DNA from: Erythrobacter sp. UBA1916 | Lineage (GTDB): Bacteria; Pseudomonadota; Alphaproteobacteria; Sphingomonadales; Sphingomonadaceae | Length of the DNA stretch: 64,000 nt | Assembly: GCA_002337385.1 (NCBI GenBank) | Contig: DDFY01000013.1 | Span: 67,428 to 131,427, forward strand | Direction of reading: 5' to 3' | Program-made: the position numbers and the translations under genes | Shown: positions 7,277-15,267 of the stretch, one piece after another | Layout of the letters: every line of letters starts with the position of its first letter | Numbering within the stretch: the first letter of the stretch is position 1 | The notes under the pieces: generated by a model | What the model saw: the letters and a program-made list of their open reading frames with translations, nothing else | What the model was told of the DNA's origin: nothing | The model's database searches: none

Positions 7277-8740
7277 CTATTTTGCCTTCTTGTGCCTTGT
7301 CAGCTCGTCACCCGCGATGGTGACGATGTGGAGCAGGTTGGTTGCGCCCGATACGCCGAAGGGCACACCGGCCATCACGATCAACCGGCTGCCGGCCGAG
7401 CCGAACCCGTGGCGCAGCGCCATCCGCTTGCCCTTGCCGACCATCTCCTCGAAGCTGCCGATGTCCTTGGTCGCCACCGCATGGGTGCCCCAAAGCAGCG
7501 AAACGCGCCGGGCGACCTCCATCGAGGGCGTCAGCACCATCACCGGCACTGCCGGGCGTCCACGAGTCACGCGGCGGGCCGAATTGCCCGACCAGGTGAA
7601 CACCGTGATTGCGCTGAGTTCCACGGTGTCGGCAATGGTCATGCAGGCGTGGCTGAGCGCGTCGGCCACGGTCGCATCAGGCGGGGTTTCGAGCAGCCGC
7701 ACGCGCTGCTTGTAGCCTTCGTCGCGTTCGATCTGGCTGGCGATGGCGTCCATCATCATCACCGCTTCTTCGGGCCAGTCGCCGGCGGCGGTTTCCGCGC
7801 TGAGCATCACCGCATCGGCCCCGTCATAGACAGCGTTGGCCACGTCGGAGACCTCGGCGCGGGTTGGCGTGGGGCTCTCGATCATGCTTTCGAGCATCTG
7901 CGTGGCGACGATCACCGGCTTGCCGGTGAGGCGCGTGGCGTTGACGATCTTCTTCTGGAGCGGCGGCACCTCTTCAGGGTTCAGCTCCACGCCCAGGTCA
8001 CCGCGGGCCACCATGATCCCGTCAGCTTCGGCGATGATCTCGGCCAGGCGGCGTATGGCCTGTGGCTTCTCGATCTTGGCGCAGAGCGCGCCGCGGTCGC
8101 CCATCAGCTCGCGCGCCTCGATCAGATCTTCCGGGCGCTGGACGAAGCTCAGCCCGATCCAGTCGACTCCCTGATCAAGGGCGAAGGCGAGATCGCGGCG
8201 ATCCTTGTCGGTCAGCGCGGGAATCGGGATTTCGGCATCGGGCACGTTGACGCCCTTGCGGTCGGAGATCACCCCGCCGACTTCGGCCACGCAGGTGATC
8301 TTGTCGGTCTTTGCGCTCTTCACGCGCAGCCGGATCTTGCCGTCGTTGACCAGCAGCCGCTGGCCTGCCTCGATCACGCGGAAGATCTCGTCGTGCGGCA
8401 GCTCGGCGCGGGTGGCATCGCCCGGTGTCGGGTCGCGGTCGAAGGTGAAGGTGGCGCCATGGGCAATCGTGGCGCGCCCTTCCGCGAACTTGCCGACGCG
8501 CAACTTCGGCCCCTGCAGATCGGCAAGGATTGCGATCGGGCGGCCGAACTCGGCCTCCAGCGCGCGAATGTTGGCGATGGTCTGCGCGTGGAACGCGTGC
8601 TCGCCATGGCTCATGTTGACGCGGAAGGCATCGGCACCGGCGCGGAACAGTGCGCGCAGCACCTCCGGGTCTTCGGTGGCAGGGCCGGTGGTAGCAAGGA
8701 TTTTCACCTTGCGGTTGCGGGGCGTGAATTTCGACATCAT
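7277..8740 (-). CDS. pyk: Pyruvate kinase
   Basis: Converts phosphoenolpyruvate and ADP to pyruvate and ATP, the last step of glycolysis. At 487 residues it has normal length. The start KVKILATTGPATEDPEVL and RVNMSHGEH, the catalytic block IMVARGDLGVELNPEEVP, the ATQMLESMIESPTPTRAEVSDVANAV stretch (given here only as a landmark) and the C-terminal SGNSARRVTRGRPAVP allosteric-site loop are all present. The first two codons are both ATG (8740, 8737), so either may start. The DUF1244 gene runs divergently just upstream, and the shared gap of about 50 bases must hold both promoters. Confidence 0.95.
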   Translation of the reverse strand: MMSKFTPRNRKVKILATTGPATEDPEVLRALFRAGADAFRVNMSHGEHAFHAQTIANIRALEAEFGRPIAILADLQGPKLRVGKFAEGRATIAHGATFTFDRDPTPGDATRAELPHDEIFRVIEAGQRLLVNDGKIRLRVKSAKTDKITCVAEVGGVISDRKGVNVPDAEIPIPALTDKDRRDLAFALDQGVDWIGLSFVQRPEDLIEARELMGDRGALCAKIEKPQAIRRLAEIIAEADGIMVARGDLGVELNPEEVPPLQKKIVNATRLTGKPVIVATQMLESMIESPTPTRAEVSDVANAVYDGADAVMLSAETAAGDWPEEAVMMMDAIASQIERDEGYKQRVRLLETPPDATVADALSHACMTIADTVELSAITVFTWSGNSARRVTRGRPAVPVMVLTPSMEVARRVSLLWGTHAVATKDIGSFEEMVGKGKRMALRHGFGSAGSRLIVMAGVPFGVSGATNLLHIVTIAGDELTRHKKAK

Positions 8741-8789
8741 CTGAATGCGTATCGCAGCATGCTACGACAAGACAAGGACACATGAAAAA

Positions 8790-9101
8790 ATGAGCGACAA
8801 GACTGATTCGCTGGACCAGCTGCCCGACGCCGTTGCCGCTGCCGCCTTTCGCCGCCTGGTGCGCCACCTGCAGCACCGCCACGATGCCCAGAACATCGAC
8901 CTGATGGGGCTTTCCGGCTTCTGCCGCAATTGCCTGGCTGACTGGATTCGCGAGGCCGGATACGAAGGCGACAAGGCCGCCGCGCGCGCGCTGATCCACG
9001 GCATGCCGATGGACGAGTGGAAGGCGAAGTACCAGACCGAGGCAACCCCCGAGCAACTCGCCCGGATGGACGAGAGCCTGAAAAAGAACGCACAGGATTA
9101 A
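8790..9101 (+). CDS. DUF1244 family protein
   Basis: A 103-residue cytoplasmic protein of a family common in alphaproteobacteria. The core LMGLSGFCRNCLADWIREA contains a CxxC pair that may bind metal, followed by the conserved YEGDKAAARALIHGMPMDEWKAKYQ. No biochemical role is established. The ATG at 8790 is chosen because the family starts shortly before the VAAAAFRRLVRHLQ helix; earlier in-frame ATGs are not supported. It is divergent from pyk. Confidence 0.88.
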   Translation: MSDKTDSLDQLPDAVAAAAFRRLVRHLQHRHDAQNIDLMGLSGFCRNCLADWIREAGYEGDKAAARALIHGMPMDEWKAKYQTEATPEQLARMDESLKKNAQD

Positions 9102-9192
9102 TCGCTTTTGCAGGCGTCCGGGCCTTCACCCGGCGCGGCAGGCTGGCTATCGGGCTGCCATTATCGATTCTCGAATTTGATGGAGCACCCCG

Positions 9193-9429
9193 ATGGCCGA
9201 AGCCACTGACGACCGCCTGCGCCTGCTGATCGAGCGCATCGAGCGCCTCGAGGAAGAAAAGAAGGGCATCGCCGACGATATCCGCGACGTCTATGCCGAG
9301 GCCAAGGCGGTGGGCTACGACCCGAAGATCATGCGCCAGATCGTGCGCCTGCGGAAGATGGACCCCAACGACCGCAGCGAAATGGAAATGATCCTTGATA
9401 CCTACAAGGCTGCACTCGGGCTGGGCTGA
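9193..9429 (+). CDS. gapR: GapR/DUF2312 DNA-binding protein
   Basis: A 78-residue, mostly helical, highly charged protein matching the GapR family: DDRLRLLIERIERLEEEKKG, then DIRDVYAEAKAVGYDPKIMR and IVRLRKMDPNDRSEMEM. In Caulobacter GapR clamps over-twisted DNA ahead of replication and transcription and stimulates topoisomerases. The length is slightly below the Caulobacter protein because the N-terminal tail is short. No binding partner is adjacent, which is usual for this gene. Confidence 0.9.
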   Translation: MAEATDDRLRLLIERIERLEEEKKGIADDIRDVYAEAKAVGYDPKIMRQIVRLRKMDPNDRSEMEMILDTYKAALGLG

Positions 9430-9452
9430 TCGGCTTGCGGCTCCTGCTGTAT

Positions 9453-9467
9453 TGTATTAGTAATACA
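9453..9467. promoter_or_regulatory. Perfect palindrome TGTATTA-G-TAATACA upstream of the YbjQ/VOC pair
   Basis: Two 7-base arms around one central base, 33 bases before the YbjQ start. It is enclosed by a second inverted pair, CTGCTGT (9444-9450) and ACAGCAG (9474-9480). The AT-rich symmetric core in otherwise GC-rich DNA looks like a repressor operator, for example of the GntR/YtrA type. The regulator is unknown. Confidence 0.5.
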
Positions 9468-9499
9468 CTAACAACAGCAGTTCGGCAGGAGACAGTACG

Positions 9500-9847
9500 A
9501 TGGCAGGCCCCTGGAAAGACGCGCGCGGCATTCCCGTCACCACCACGCCCACGATCGAGGGGCATCCGGTGCAGGAATATCTCGGCATCGTCACCGGCGA
9601 GGTGATCGTTGGTGCGAATATCTTCCGCGACATGTTCGCCTCGATCCGCGATGTCGTTGGCGGACGTTCGGGTAGCTACGAGCGCATTCTGGCCGATGCC
9701 CGCAAGCAGGCGATCGAGGAAATCCAGGCCGAGTGCGGCGCGCTGGGCGGCAATGCCGTGGTCGGAATCGATCTCGATTACGAGGTGATCGGCAAGACCG
9801 GCTCGATGTTGATGGTCTCGGCCACGGGCACGGCAGTGAAAATCTGA
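9500..9847 (+). CDS. YbjQ/UPF0145 family protein (DUF74)
   Basis: A 115-residue protein with the family features VQEYLGIVTGEVIVGANIF, GRSGSYERILADARKQAIEE and the C-terminal GGNAVVGIDLDYEVIG. Members form pentameric assemblies and have been called heavy-metal-binding, but the function is not settled. AGGAG lies ahead of the ATG at 9500. The stop overlaps the start of the next gene by one base (TGATG), so the two are translationally coupled and controlled by the palindrome upstream. Confidence 0.88.
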   Translation: MAGPWKDARGIPVTTTPTIEGHPVQEYLGIVTGEVIVGANIFRDMFASIRDVVGGRSGSYERILADARKQAIEEIQAECGALGGNAVVGIDLDYEVIGKTGSMLMVSATGTAVKI

Positions 9848-10392
9848 TGCGCTGGCGCGGTGTCCACCATGTGGAATTTTCCGTGCTGGACTATGAGCGT
9901 TCGGTCGCTTTCTATGACCGGATGTTCGGCTGGCTCGGCTACAAGAGCTTCTGGACGCTCGATATCGGCTACCGCTCTACATACTACATGGCACGCTTTC
10001 CGCTGCCGCATAGCTACATCGGTATTCAGCCAGCGAAGAGCGGGGCCAAGCTCGATCACGAGGCGCGGCCCGTGGGCGTGCACCACATTGCGCTATGGGC
10101 GAAAAACCGCCGCGAAGTGGATGCTTTCCACCGCGAGTTCCTGCTGCCGGAAGGGTTGGCGGTAACCGATCCGCCCGCCGAATATGACGTCTATGTGCCC
10201 GGCTACTATGCCGTGTTCTTCGATGATCCGATCAATGGCATCCATTGGGAGCTGGCCAGCACGCCGCGCGTGCCCACGCCGGGCCAGTACCTGCGTTTCC
10301 GCCGCGCGATGCGCAAGGAAGCGGCCAAGCACCCCGAATGGACCGAAGCGCCCGAAAAGCTGGCGATGCGCGAACTGCCGCCGCGCCGCTGA
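9847..10392 (+). CDS. VOC superfamily (glyoxalase/dioxygenase-fold) protein
   Basis: A 181-residue protein of the vicinal-oxygen-chelate fold. The first module starts VHHVEFSVLDYERSVAFYDRMFGWLGY; the second shows GVHHIALWAKNRREVDAFH and ends FFDDPINGIHWELA. His at the start of each beta-alpha-beta module and the C-terminal Glu are the usual metal ligands. The substrate is unknown. A basic C-terminal tail follows the domain. The start overlaps the YbjQ stop, indicating coupled translation. Confidence 0.85.
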   Translation: MRWRGVHHVEFSVLDYERSVAFYDRMFGWLGYKSFWTLDIGYRSTYYMARFPLPHSYIGIQPAKSGAKLDHEARPVGVHHIALWAKNRREVDAFHREFLLPEGLAVTDPPAEYDVYVPGYYAVFFDDPINGIHWELASTPRVPTPGQYLRFRRAMRKEAAKHPEWTEAPEKLAMRELPPRR

Positions 10393-10474
10393 CCGGCTGA
10401 GCCAGTGGTTGCCGTTGGCACCGTGCCTGTTGTAAGGCCGCGCGAACCACACAACCAGCAAGACGAACGGACCC

Positions 10475-11221
10475 ATGGCAGGCCATTCCAAATTCAAGAA
10501 CATCATGCACCGCAAGGGTGCGCAGGATAAGAAGCGCTCGGGCCTCTTTTCCAAGCTCAGCCGCGAAATCACCGTGGCCGCCAAGATGGGCATGCCCGAC
10601 CCCGAGATGAACCCGCGCCTGCGGCTCGCGGTCAATGCGGCCAAGGCGCAGTCGATGCCGAAGGACAACATCCAGCGCGCGATCGACAAGGCTTCGGCCA
10701 ATGATGGCGAGAACTACGAAGAGGTCCGCTACGAGGGCTATGGCCCCGGCGGCGTGGCGCTGATCGTCGAGGCGCTGACCGACAACCGCAACCGCACCGC
10801 CACCAACATCCGCACCGCGTTCAGCAAGAACGGCGGCAACCTCGGCACCGAGGGTTCGGTGCAGCACGGGTTCGAGCGCAAGGGCCTGATCGAATATCCC
10901 GCCAGCGCGGGCGACGAGGACAAGGTGCTCGAAGCGGCGATGGAAGCGGGCGCTGACGACATCGAATCGAGCGAGGATGGCCACACCATCTGGACCGAGG
11001 CTGATCAGCTGCATCACATCGCGACCGAGATGGAAAAGTCGCTCGGCGATGCCGAGACCGTGAAGCTGGCGTGGAAGCCCAACATCACCGTCGACATGGC
11101 GGAGAAGGAAGCGACCACGCTGCTGAAGCTGGTCGACGCGCTTGACGACGACGACGACGTGCAGACCGTCTGGGGCAACTACGACATCTCCGACGAGCTG
11201 ATGGAGAAGCTCGCGGGCTGA
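10475..11221 (+). CDS. yebC: YebC/PmpR family protein
   Basis: A 248-residue protein starting MAGHSKFKNIMHRKGAQDKK, the invariant YebC opening, with LRLAVNAAKAQSMPKDNIQRA and YEGYGPGGVALIVEALTDN in the core. Family members bind DNA or ribosomes: some act as transcriptional regulators, others help ribosomes through proline-rich stretches. The C-terminal acidic region (DALDDDDDVQTVWGNYDI) is also typical. It lies upstream of ruvC, as in many proteobacteria. Confidence 0.95.
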   Translation: MAGHSKFKNIMHRKGAQDKKRSGLFSKLSREITVAAKMGMPDPEMNPRLRLAVNAAKAQSMPKDNIQRAIDKASANDGENYEEVRYEGYGPGGVALIVEALTDNRNRTATNIRTAFSKNGGNLGTEGSVQHGFERKGLIEYPASAGDEDKVLEAAMEAGADDIESSEDGHTIWTEADQLHHIATEMEKSLGDAETVKLAWKPNITVDMAEKEATTLLKLVDALDDDDDVQTVWGNYDISDELMEKLAG

Positions 11222-11242
11222 GTAGCCGGAGAGCTTGGGGCA

Positions 11243-11338
11243 ATGCGGCGATGGCGAGACTGGGTGATCCTGCTGGCCATTGCCGTTCCGCTGCTTGTGG
11301 CGATTGTCTGGCGGCTGGCGTTGGCGTTTGACCTGTGA
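11243..11338 (+). CDS. 31-aa single-pass membrane peptide between yebC and ruvC
   Basis: A short frame encoding MRRWRDWVILLAIAVPLLV followed by AIVWRLALAFDL. A basic head is followed by a continuous hydrophobic helix, so it would be a tiny membrane peptide with its N-terminus inside. A weak purine stretch (GGAGAG) lies about ten bases before the ATG. It is placed 21 bases after yebC and ends ten bases before ruvC, within an apparent operon. No family is recognised, and expression is not proven. Confidence 0.45.
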   Translation: MRRWRDWVILLAIAVPLLVAIVWRLALAFDL

Positions 11339-11348
11339 AGGGCCGGCT

Positions 11349-11825
11349 ATGATTATTCTCGGCCTCGATCCCTCATTGAGCTGCACCGGCTGGGGCGTGA
11401 TCCGCACCGAGGGCAGCCGCATCAGCCATGTCGACAACGGACAGGTGAAGACCGACACGTCTTCGCCGATGGCCTTGCGGCTGGCGCTGTTGCAAGCGGA
11501 ACTGGCGCAGGTGATCGTGCGCTACCGGCCCGACCGGGCCGCGGCGGAAGAGATTTTTCTCAACAAGAACCCGCAGTCGACACTCAAGCTGGCGCAGGCG
11601 CGCGGAGCGGTGCTGGCGGCCTGCGGCGCGGCCTATGATGGCATGGGGCTGACGGTGCGCGAGCATGCAGCGCGGGCGGTGAAGAAGTCGGTGGTGGGCA
11701 CCGGTGCTGCCGAGAAGGCGCAGGTGCAGGCGATGCTCAAGGTGTTGTTGCCGGGCGTGAAGGTGGTGGGGGCGGACGCTGCCGATGCGCTGGCCGTGGC
11801 GATTGCCGACGCACATCTGGGCTAG
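11349..11825 (+). CDS. ruvC: Holliday junction resolvase RuvC
   Basis: A 158-residue endonuclease that cuts Holliday junctions symmetrically during recombination with RuvAB. The RNase-H-like fold shows the acidic catalytic residues in ILGLDPSLSCTGWGV (Asp7), RAAAEEIFLNKNPQST (Glu) and the C-terminal GADAADALAVAIA (Asp pair). The ATG at 11349 gives the standard start MIILGLDPSL. ruvA and ruvB are not visible; they may lie elsewhere. Confidence 0.94.
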   Translation: MIILGLDPSLSCTGWGVIRTEGSRISHVDNGQVKTDTSSPMALRLALLQAELAQVIVRYRPDRAAAEEIFLNKNPQSTLKLAQARGAVLAACGAAYDGMGLTVREHAARAVKKSVVGTGAAEKAQVQAMLKVLLPGVKVVGADAADALAVAIADAHLG

Positions 11826-11936
11826 GGACCCGATTCCGCTATCCGGAAGTGCCAAGGCCTCCAAGGAACACTGTCCCTCCGGCGGGCGGCGCACGGCCCT
11901 GAAGACATAGCGGCAATCGGTCGATATGAGCGCGGG

Positions 11937-12551
11937 ATGGCCCGACTGCTGCTGTTCAACAAACCTTTCGGGGTCTTGTCGCAATTCACCGACCGCGGAT
12001 CGCCCACGGTGCGCTCGACCCTGTCGGACTTCATTGCGGTGAAAGGCGTCTATCCCGCCGGGAGGCTCGACCGGGACAGCGAGGGCCTGTTGCTGCTGTG
12101 CGACGATGGGCGGCTGCAGGCGCGCATTGCCGATCCCCGCTTCAAGCTGCCCAAGACCTACCTCGTGCAGGTCGAAGGCGATCCGCAGGAGCCGGAGCTT
12201 GAACCCTTGCGGCAGGGCATTCAGCTCAAGGATGGCATGACCCTTCCGGCCGATATTGCCCGCATCGCCGAGCCGGACCTGTGGCTGCGCGATCCGCCGA
12301 TCCGCCAGCGCAAGTCCATTCCCGACAGCTGGCTGAAGATCACCATCCGCGAAGGCCGCAACCGGCAAGTGCGCCGCATGACGGCGGCGGCCGGGTTTCC
12401 CACTCTCAGGCTGGTGCGCTGGTCGATCGGCGACTGGACTGTCGCGGGAATCGCGCCGGGCCAGTTCGAGGAGCTATCCGTCTCAGGCGAGGGTGGCAGC
12501 GCGAAGCCCCGCCGCGCTGTCCATCGTCATCAAGGCAAGCCCAGGTCATGA
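11937..12551 (+). CDS. rluE: Pseudouridine synthase, RsuA/RluE type
   Basis: A 204-residue rRNA pseudouridine synthase. The sequence lacks an S4 domain and starts with LLLFNKPFGVLSQF. The catalytic Asp is in YPAGRLDRDSEGLLLLCDDG, and the C-terminal REGRNRQVRRMTAAAGFPTLRLVR is the other family signature. In E. coli RluE modifies U2457 of 23S rRNA; the assignment here is by similarity of layout. The stop overlaps the rlmJ start (ATGA), so two 23S rRNA modification genes are coupled. The end is basic (RRAVHRHQGKPRS), perhaps for RNA binding. Confidence 0.86.
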   Translation: MARLLLFNKPFGVLSQFTDRGSPTVRSTLSDFIAVKGVYPAGRLDRDSEGLLLLCDDGRLQARIADPRFKLPKTYLVQVEGDPQEPELEPLRQGIQLKDGMTLPADIARIAEPDLWLRDPPIRQRKSIPDSWLKITIREGRNRQVRRMTAAAGFPTLRLVRWSIGDWTVAGIAPGQFEELSVSGEGGSAKPRRAVHRHQGKPRS

Positions 12552-13378
12552 ATTATCGCCATTCCTTCCATGCCGGTAACAGCGCCGATGTCGTGAAGCA
12601 CAGCCTGCTGATTGCGCTTATCCGGGCCTTGCAGCGCAAGGAGGGCGCGCTGACCCTGATCGACACCCATGCCGGTTGCGGGCTGTATGACCTTGGCGGC
12701 GATCAGGCCCAACGCACCGGTGAGGCCGCACAGGGCGTGCTGCGGGCCTTTGCCGATCCGAACCCCCTGCTGGCGGACTACCGCGCTGCCGTAGCGGCGG
12801 TGAACGAAGGGGGCGAGCCGCACCTCTATCCCGGCTCGCCGCGCGTTCTGGCGCAGTTGCTGCGCCCGCAGGATGGTCTGATCCTCAACGAGAAACATCC
12901 CGAGGACGCCAGCGCCCTGCGCGCCGCGATGCGCGGCACGCCGGCTGCCGTGCATGAGCGCGATGCCTACGAGCTATGGCTGGCGCTGCTACCGACCCGA
13001 ACACCGCGCGGCGTGGTGGTGGTCGATCCACCCTACGAGCAGACCGACGAACGCGCCCGCATCACCGACACCCTCGCCGCCGCGCACCGCAAATGGGCGC
13101 ATGGTGTGACGGTGATCTGGTATCCGCTGAAAGACCGCGCCACGCATCGGCGCTGGAAGGAGCAGCTGGGCAAGCTCGGCATCCCCAAATTCCTGGTGGT
13201 GGAGCATTGGCTGTACGATGAGGATCAGCCCGGCATCTATAACGGCGCGGGCCTGTTCATCGTCAACCCGCCATACGCCTTCACGCAGGCGCTGCCGCCG
13301 CTGCTGGAAGCGCTGCGCGCCGCGCTGGCACCGGACGGGCACAAGGGCGAGATCACAGCGGATTGGCTAGGCGATTGA
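12548..13378 (+). CDS. rlmJ: 23S rRNA (adenine-2030-N6)-methyltransferase
   Basis: A 276-residue SAM-dependent methyltransferase. MNYRHSFHAGNSADVVKH is the RlmJ opening. The SAM site follows at DTHAGCGLYDL, and the catalytic N6-adenine motif is DPPYEQ within GVVVVDPPYEQTDER. RlmJ methylates A2030 of naked 23S rRNA. It overlaps rluE by four bases and ends 50 bases before a monooxygenase-like gene. A sphingomonad dispersed repeat lies in that gap. Confidence 0.93.
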   Translation: MNYRHSFHAGNSADVVKHSLLIALIRALQRKEGALTLIDTHAGCGLYDLGGDQAQRTGEAAQGVLRAFADPNPLLADYRAAVAAVNEGGEPHLYPGSPRVLAQLLRPQDGLILNEKHPEDASALRAAMRGTPAAVHERDAYELWLALLPTRTPRGVVVVDPPYEQTDERARITDTLAAAHRKWAHGVTVIWYPLKDRATHRRWKEQLGKLGIPKFLVVEHWLYDEDQPGIYNGAGLFIVNPPYAFTQALPPLLEALRAALAPDGHKGEITADWLGD

Positions 13379-13390
13379 AGGCATCTGCTG

Positions 13391-13416
13391 TCCTTCGACA
13401 AGCTCAGGATGAGTGG
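13391..13416 (+). repeat. Dispersed extragenic repeat, single copy
   Basis: The unit contains TTCGACAAGCTCAGGATGAG. It matches the inverted pair at 50198-50223 and 50260-50285. It lies in the rlmJ/monooxygenase gap and its last bases run into the ribosome site GGAGG of the next gene. Confidence 0.7.
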
Positions 13417-13428
13417 AGGCAAGAAGAC

Positions 13429-13737
13429 ATGTACCTCGTCGTTTTCCGGAATCGCAAACGGGCCGACATTGATCAGGTCGCCTATGCTGCCGACGCAGCC
13501 CAAATGGAGCAGATGGCGCGCCAGCAACCGGGGTTCCTCTCCTTCAAGAGCTACGCCTCCGAAGATGGCGAAGTGATCGCGCTGTCCGAATGGGAGAGCG
13601 AGGAGGCTGCGCGTGGCTGGGGCCGTGTGGCCGAACATCGCGCGGTGCAGGCGAAGGGGCGCGAGGCCTATTACGAGAGTTATACGCTGCTGGGCTGCAA
13701 CGACCCGCGCATTCACCGTTTCGCGGCGAAGGACTGA
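13429..13737 (+). CDS. Antibiotic biosynthesis monooxygenase (ABM) domain protein
   Basis: A 102-residue ferredoxin-like-fold protein. The pattern MYLVVFRNRKRAD, MEQMARQQPGFLSFKSYASEDGEVIALSEWESEEAARGW and a C-terminal YESYTLLG strand are typical of small ABM-family proteins, often haem- or quinone-related or cofactor-free oxygenases. No substrate can be given. GGAGG nine bases before the ATG supports the start. It lies downstream of rlmJ but is separated by a repeat, so cotranscription is uncertain. Confidence 0.8.
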   Translation: MYLVVFRNRKRADIDQVAYAADAAQMEQMARQQPGFLSFKSYASEDGEVIALSEWESEEAARGWGRVAEHRAVQAKGREAYYESYTLLGCNDPRIHRFAAKD

Positions 13738-13886
13738 TCGCGCTTTCCTACAGGTGGCCTGCGGTGTCATCCCGTTGCCATGACGCTTTGCCATGGCCTT
13801 CTGCGTGACTTTCGGGGGATCGGTTTCGTGGCCCGCGTTTTCTCTCTAGGACACTGTCACACCTGTAACACCTTGGCGAGAACACC

Positions 13887-14237
13887 ATGACCATCGACCT
13901 CTACGGCATCCCCAACTGCGACACCGTCAAGAAGGCCCGCACGTGGCTTGACGAGCAGGGCCTTGCCTACACCTTCCACGACTACAAGAAGGAAGGCGCA
14001 GACCCGGTAAAGGTCGAACGCTGGATCGGCGAAGAGGGCATCGACGTTGTGCTCAACCGGCGCGGCACGACCTGGCGCAAGCTTGACGAGGGCGAGAAGG
14101 CGCGCGCGAGCGATGCCATCGGCGCCGCCGCGCTGATGGTCGAGCATCCGAGCATGATCAAGCGCCCGGTAGTCGAGCATGATGGCGGTCTGCTGGTCGG
14201 CTTCGATGCGGCCAAGTGGCAAGCGGCGCTGACGTGA
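13887..14237 (+). CDS. ArsC/Spx-family reductase (YffB type)
   Basis: A 116-residue thioredoxin-fold protein. YGIPNCDTVKKARTWLDEQG carries the single N-terminal active Cys, followed by FHDYKKEGADPVKVERWI, VLNRRGTTWRKL and the C-terminal MIKRPVVEHDGGLLVGFD. YffB-type proteins resemble arsenate reductase but are thought to use glutathione on other substrates. No ars genes are nearby, so arsenate resistance is not implied. Its last bases overlap the start of the phosphodiesterase gene (GTGA). Confidence 0.88.
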   Translation: MTIDLYGIPNCDTVKKARTWLDEQGLAYTFHDYKKEGADPVKVERWIGEEGIDVVLNRRGTTWRKLDEGEKARASDAIGAAALMVEHPSMIKRPVVEHDGGLLVGFDAAKWQAALT

Positions 14238-15262
14238 GGTGGCTGGCCTGCCTCGCCGCGCTGATGCTGGCCGCGCCCGCTGCGGCGCAGGATAGCGAGG
14301 TGCTGATCATCGCTCATCGCGGCGCCAGCGGCGACCTGCCCGAGCATACGCTCGCCGCCTATGAGAAGGCCATCGACGACGGGGCCGACTACATCGAGAT
14401 GGACCTCGTGGCGACCAAGGACGGCGTGCTCGTCGCCCGCCATGAGAACGAGATCGGCGGCACCACCGACATCGACCAGCGGCCCGCGTTCGCCAGCCGC
14501 CTCACCACCCGCGCAATCGACGGGGTGGAGCTGACCGGCTGGTTCACCGAAGACCTGACACTCGCCGAACTCAAGAGCCTGCGCGCAAAGGAGCGGCTGC
14601 CCGAGCTACGCCCCGCCAGCGCCGCGCACGATGGCGAGTTCGAAGTGCCGACCTTCGCCGAGGTGCTGGCGCTGGTGAAGCGCAAGGAGGCAGAGACGGG
14701 CCGGGCAATCGGCATATACCCCGAGATCAAGCACCCCACCTACTTCGCCGATATCGGCTTCGACCTCGCCGCCATGCTGCTCGCCGACCTCGACAAGGCG
14801 GGAATGCGCGCCGGTGTCGATCCGGTGTTCATCCAGTGCTTCGAGGTCACGCCGCTGGTGCGGCTCGACCAACTCACCGAGTTCCCGTTGATCCAGTTGG
14901 TCGCGCCCATCTCTGGCCCGCCTGACATCCCGGGACGGACCTATGCCGAGATGCTTGATGCTGACGGCCTCGCCATGATCGCCACCTATGCCGACGGGAT
15001 CGGCCCGGCGCTCACGCAGGTGCTCAATGCCGATGGCTCACCCAGCGGGCTGGTCGCGGCGGCTCATCAAGCGGGGCTGGCGGTGCATCCGTGGACCATG
15101 CGGCGCGAGAACGCCTTCCTGCCGCCCGCCTTGCAGATCGGCGACGACCCGGCGGGCGAGGGCGATGTGGCGCAGCTGTGGAGCCTGCTGGTGGCGTCCG
15201 GGATCGACGGGCTGTTCACCGACAATGCCGGTGTGGCCGTGCGCCTGCGCAGTGCGAACTGA
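14234..15262 (+). CDS. Glycerophosphodiester phosphodiesterase family protein, exported
   Basis: A 342-residue protein with a signal peptide (MRWLACLAALMLAAPAAAQ). The mature enzyme begins with the GDPD signature IIAHRGASGDLPEHTLAAYE, then DYIEMDLVATKDGVLVARHE, which supplies the catalytic His and metal-binding Glu/Asp, and ends GIDGLFTDNAG. It would hydrolyse glycerophosphodiesters to glycerol 3-phosphate and an alcohol in the periplasm. The GTG start overlaps the upstream stop, so translation is coupled. Confidence 0.88.
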   Translation: MRWLACLAALMLAAPAAAQDSEVLIIAHRGASGDLPEHTLAAYEKAIDDGADYIEMDLVATKDGVLVARHENEIGGTTDIDQRPAFASRLTTRAIDGVELTGWFTEDLTLAELKSLRAKERLPELRPASAAHDGEFEVPTFAEVLALVKRKEAETGRAIGIYPEIKHPTYFADIGFDLAAMLLADLDKAGMRAGVDPVFIQCFEVTPLVRLDQLTEFPLIQLVAPISGPPDIPGRTYAEMLDADGLAMIATYADGIGPALTQVLNADGSPSGLVAAAHQAGLAVHPWTMRRENAFLPPALQIGDDPAGEGDVAQLWSLLVASGIDGLFTDNAGVAVRLRSAN

Positions 15263-15267
15263 GGGGG

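Noticed and set aside
7115..8785. Plus-strand frame of about 556 codons opposite pyk.
   Set aside because: Antisense shadow of pyruvate kinase.
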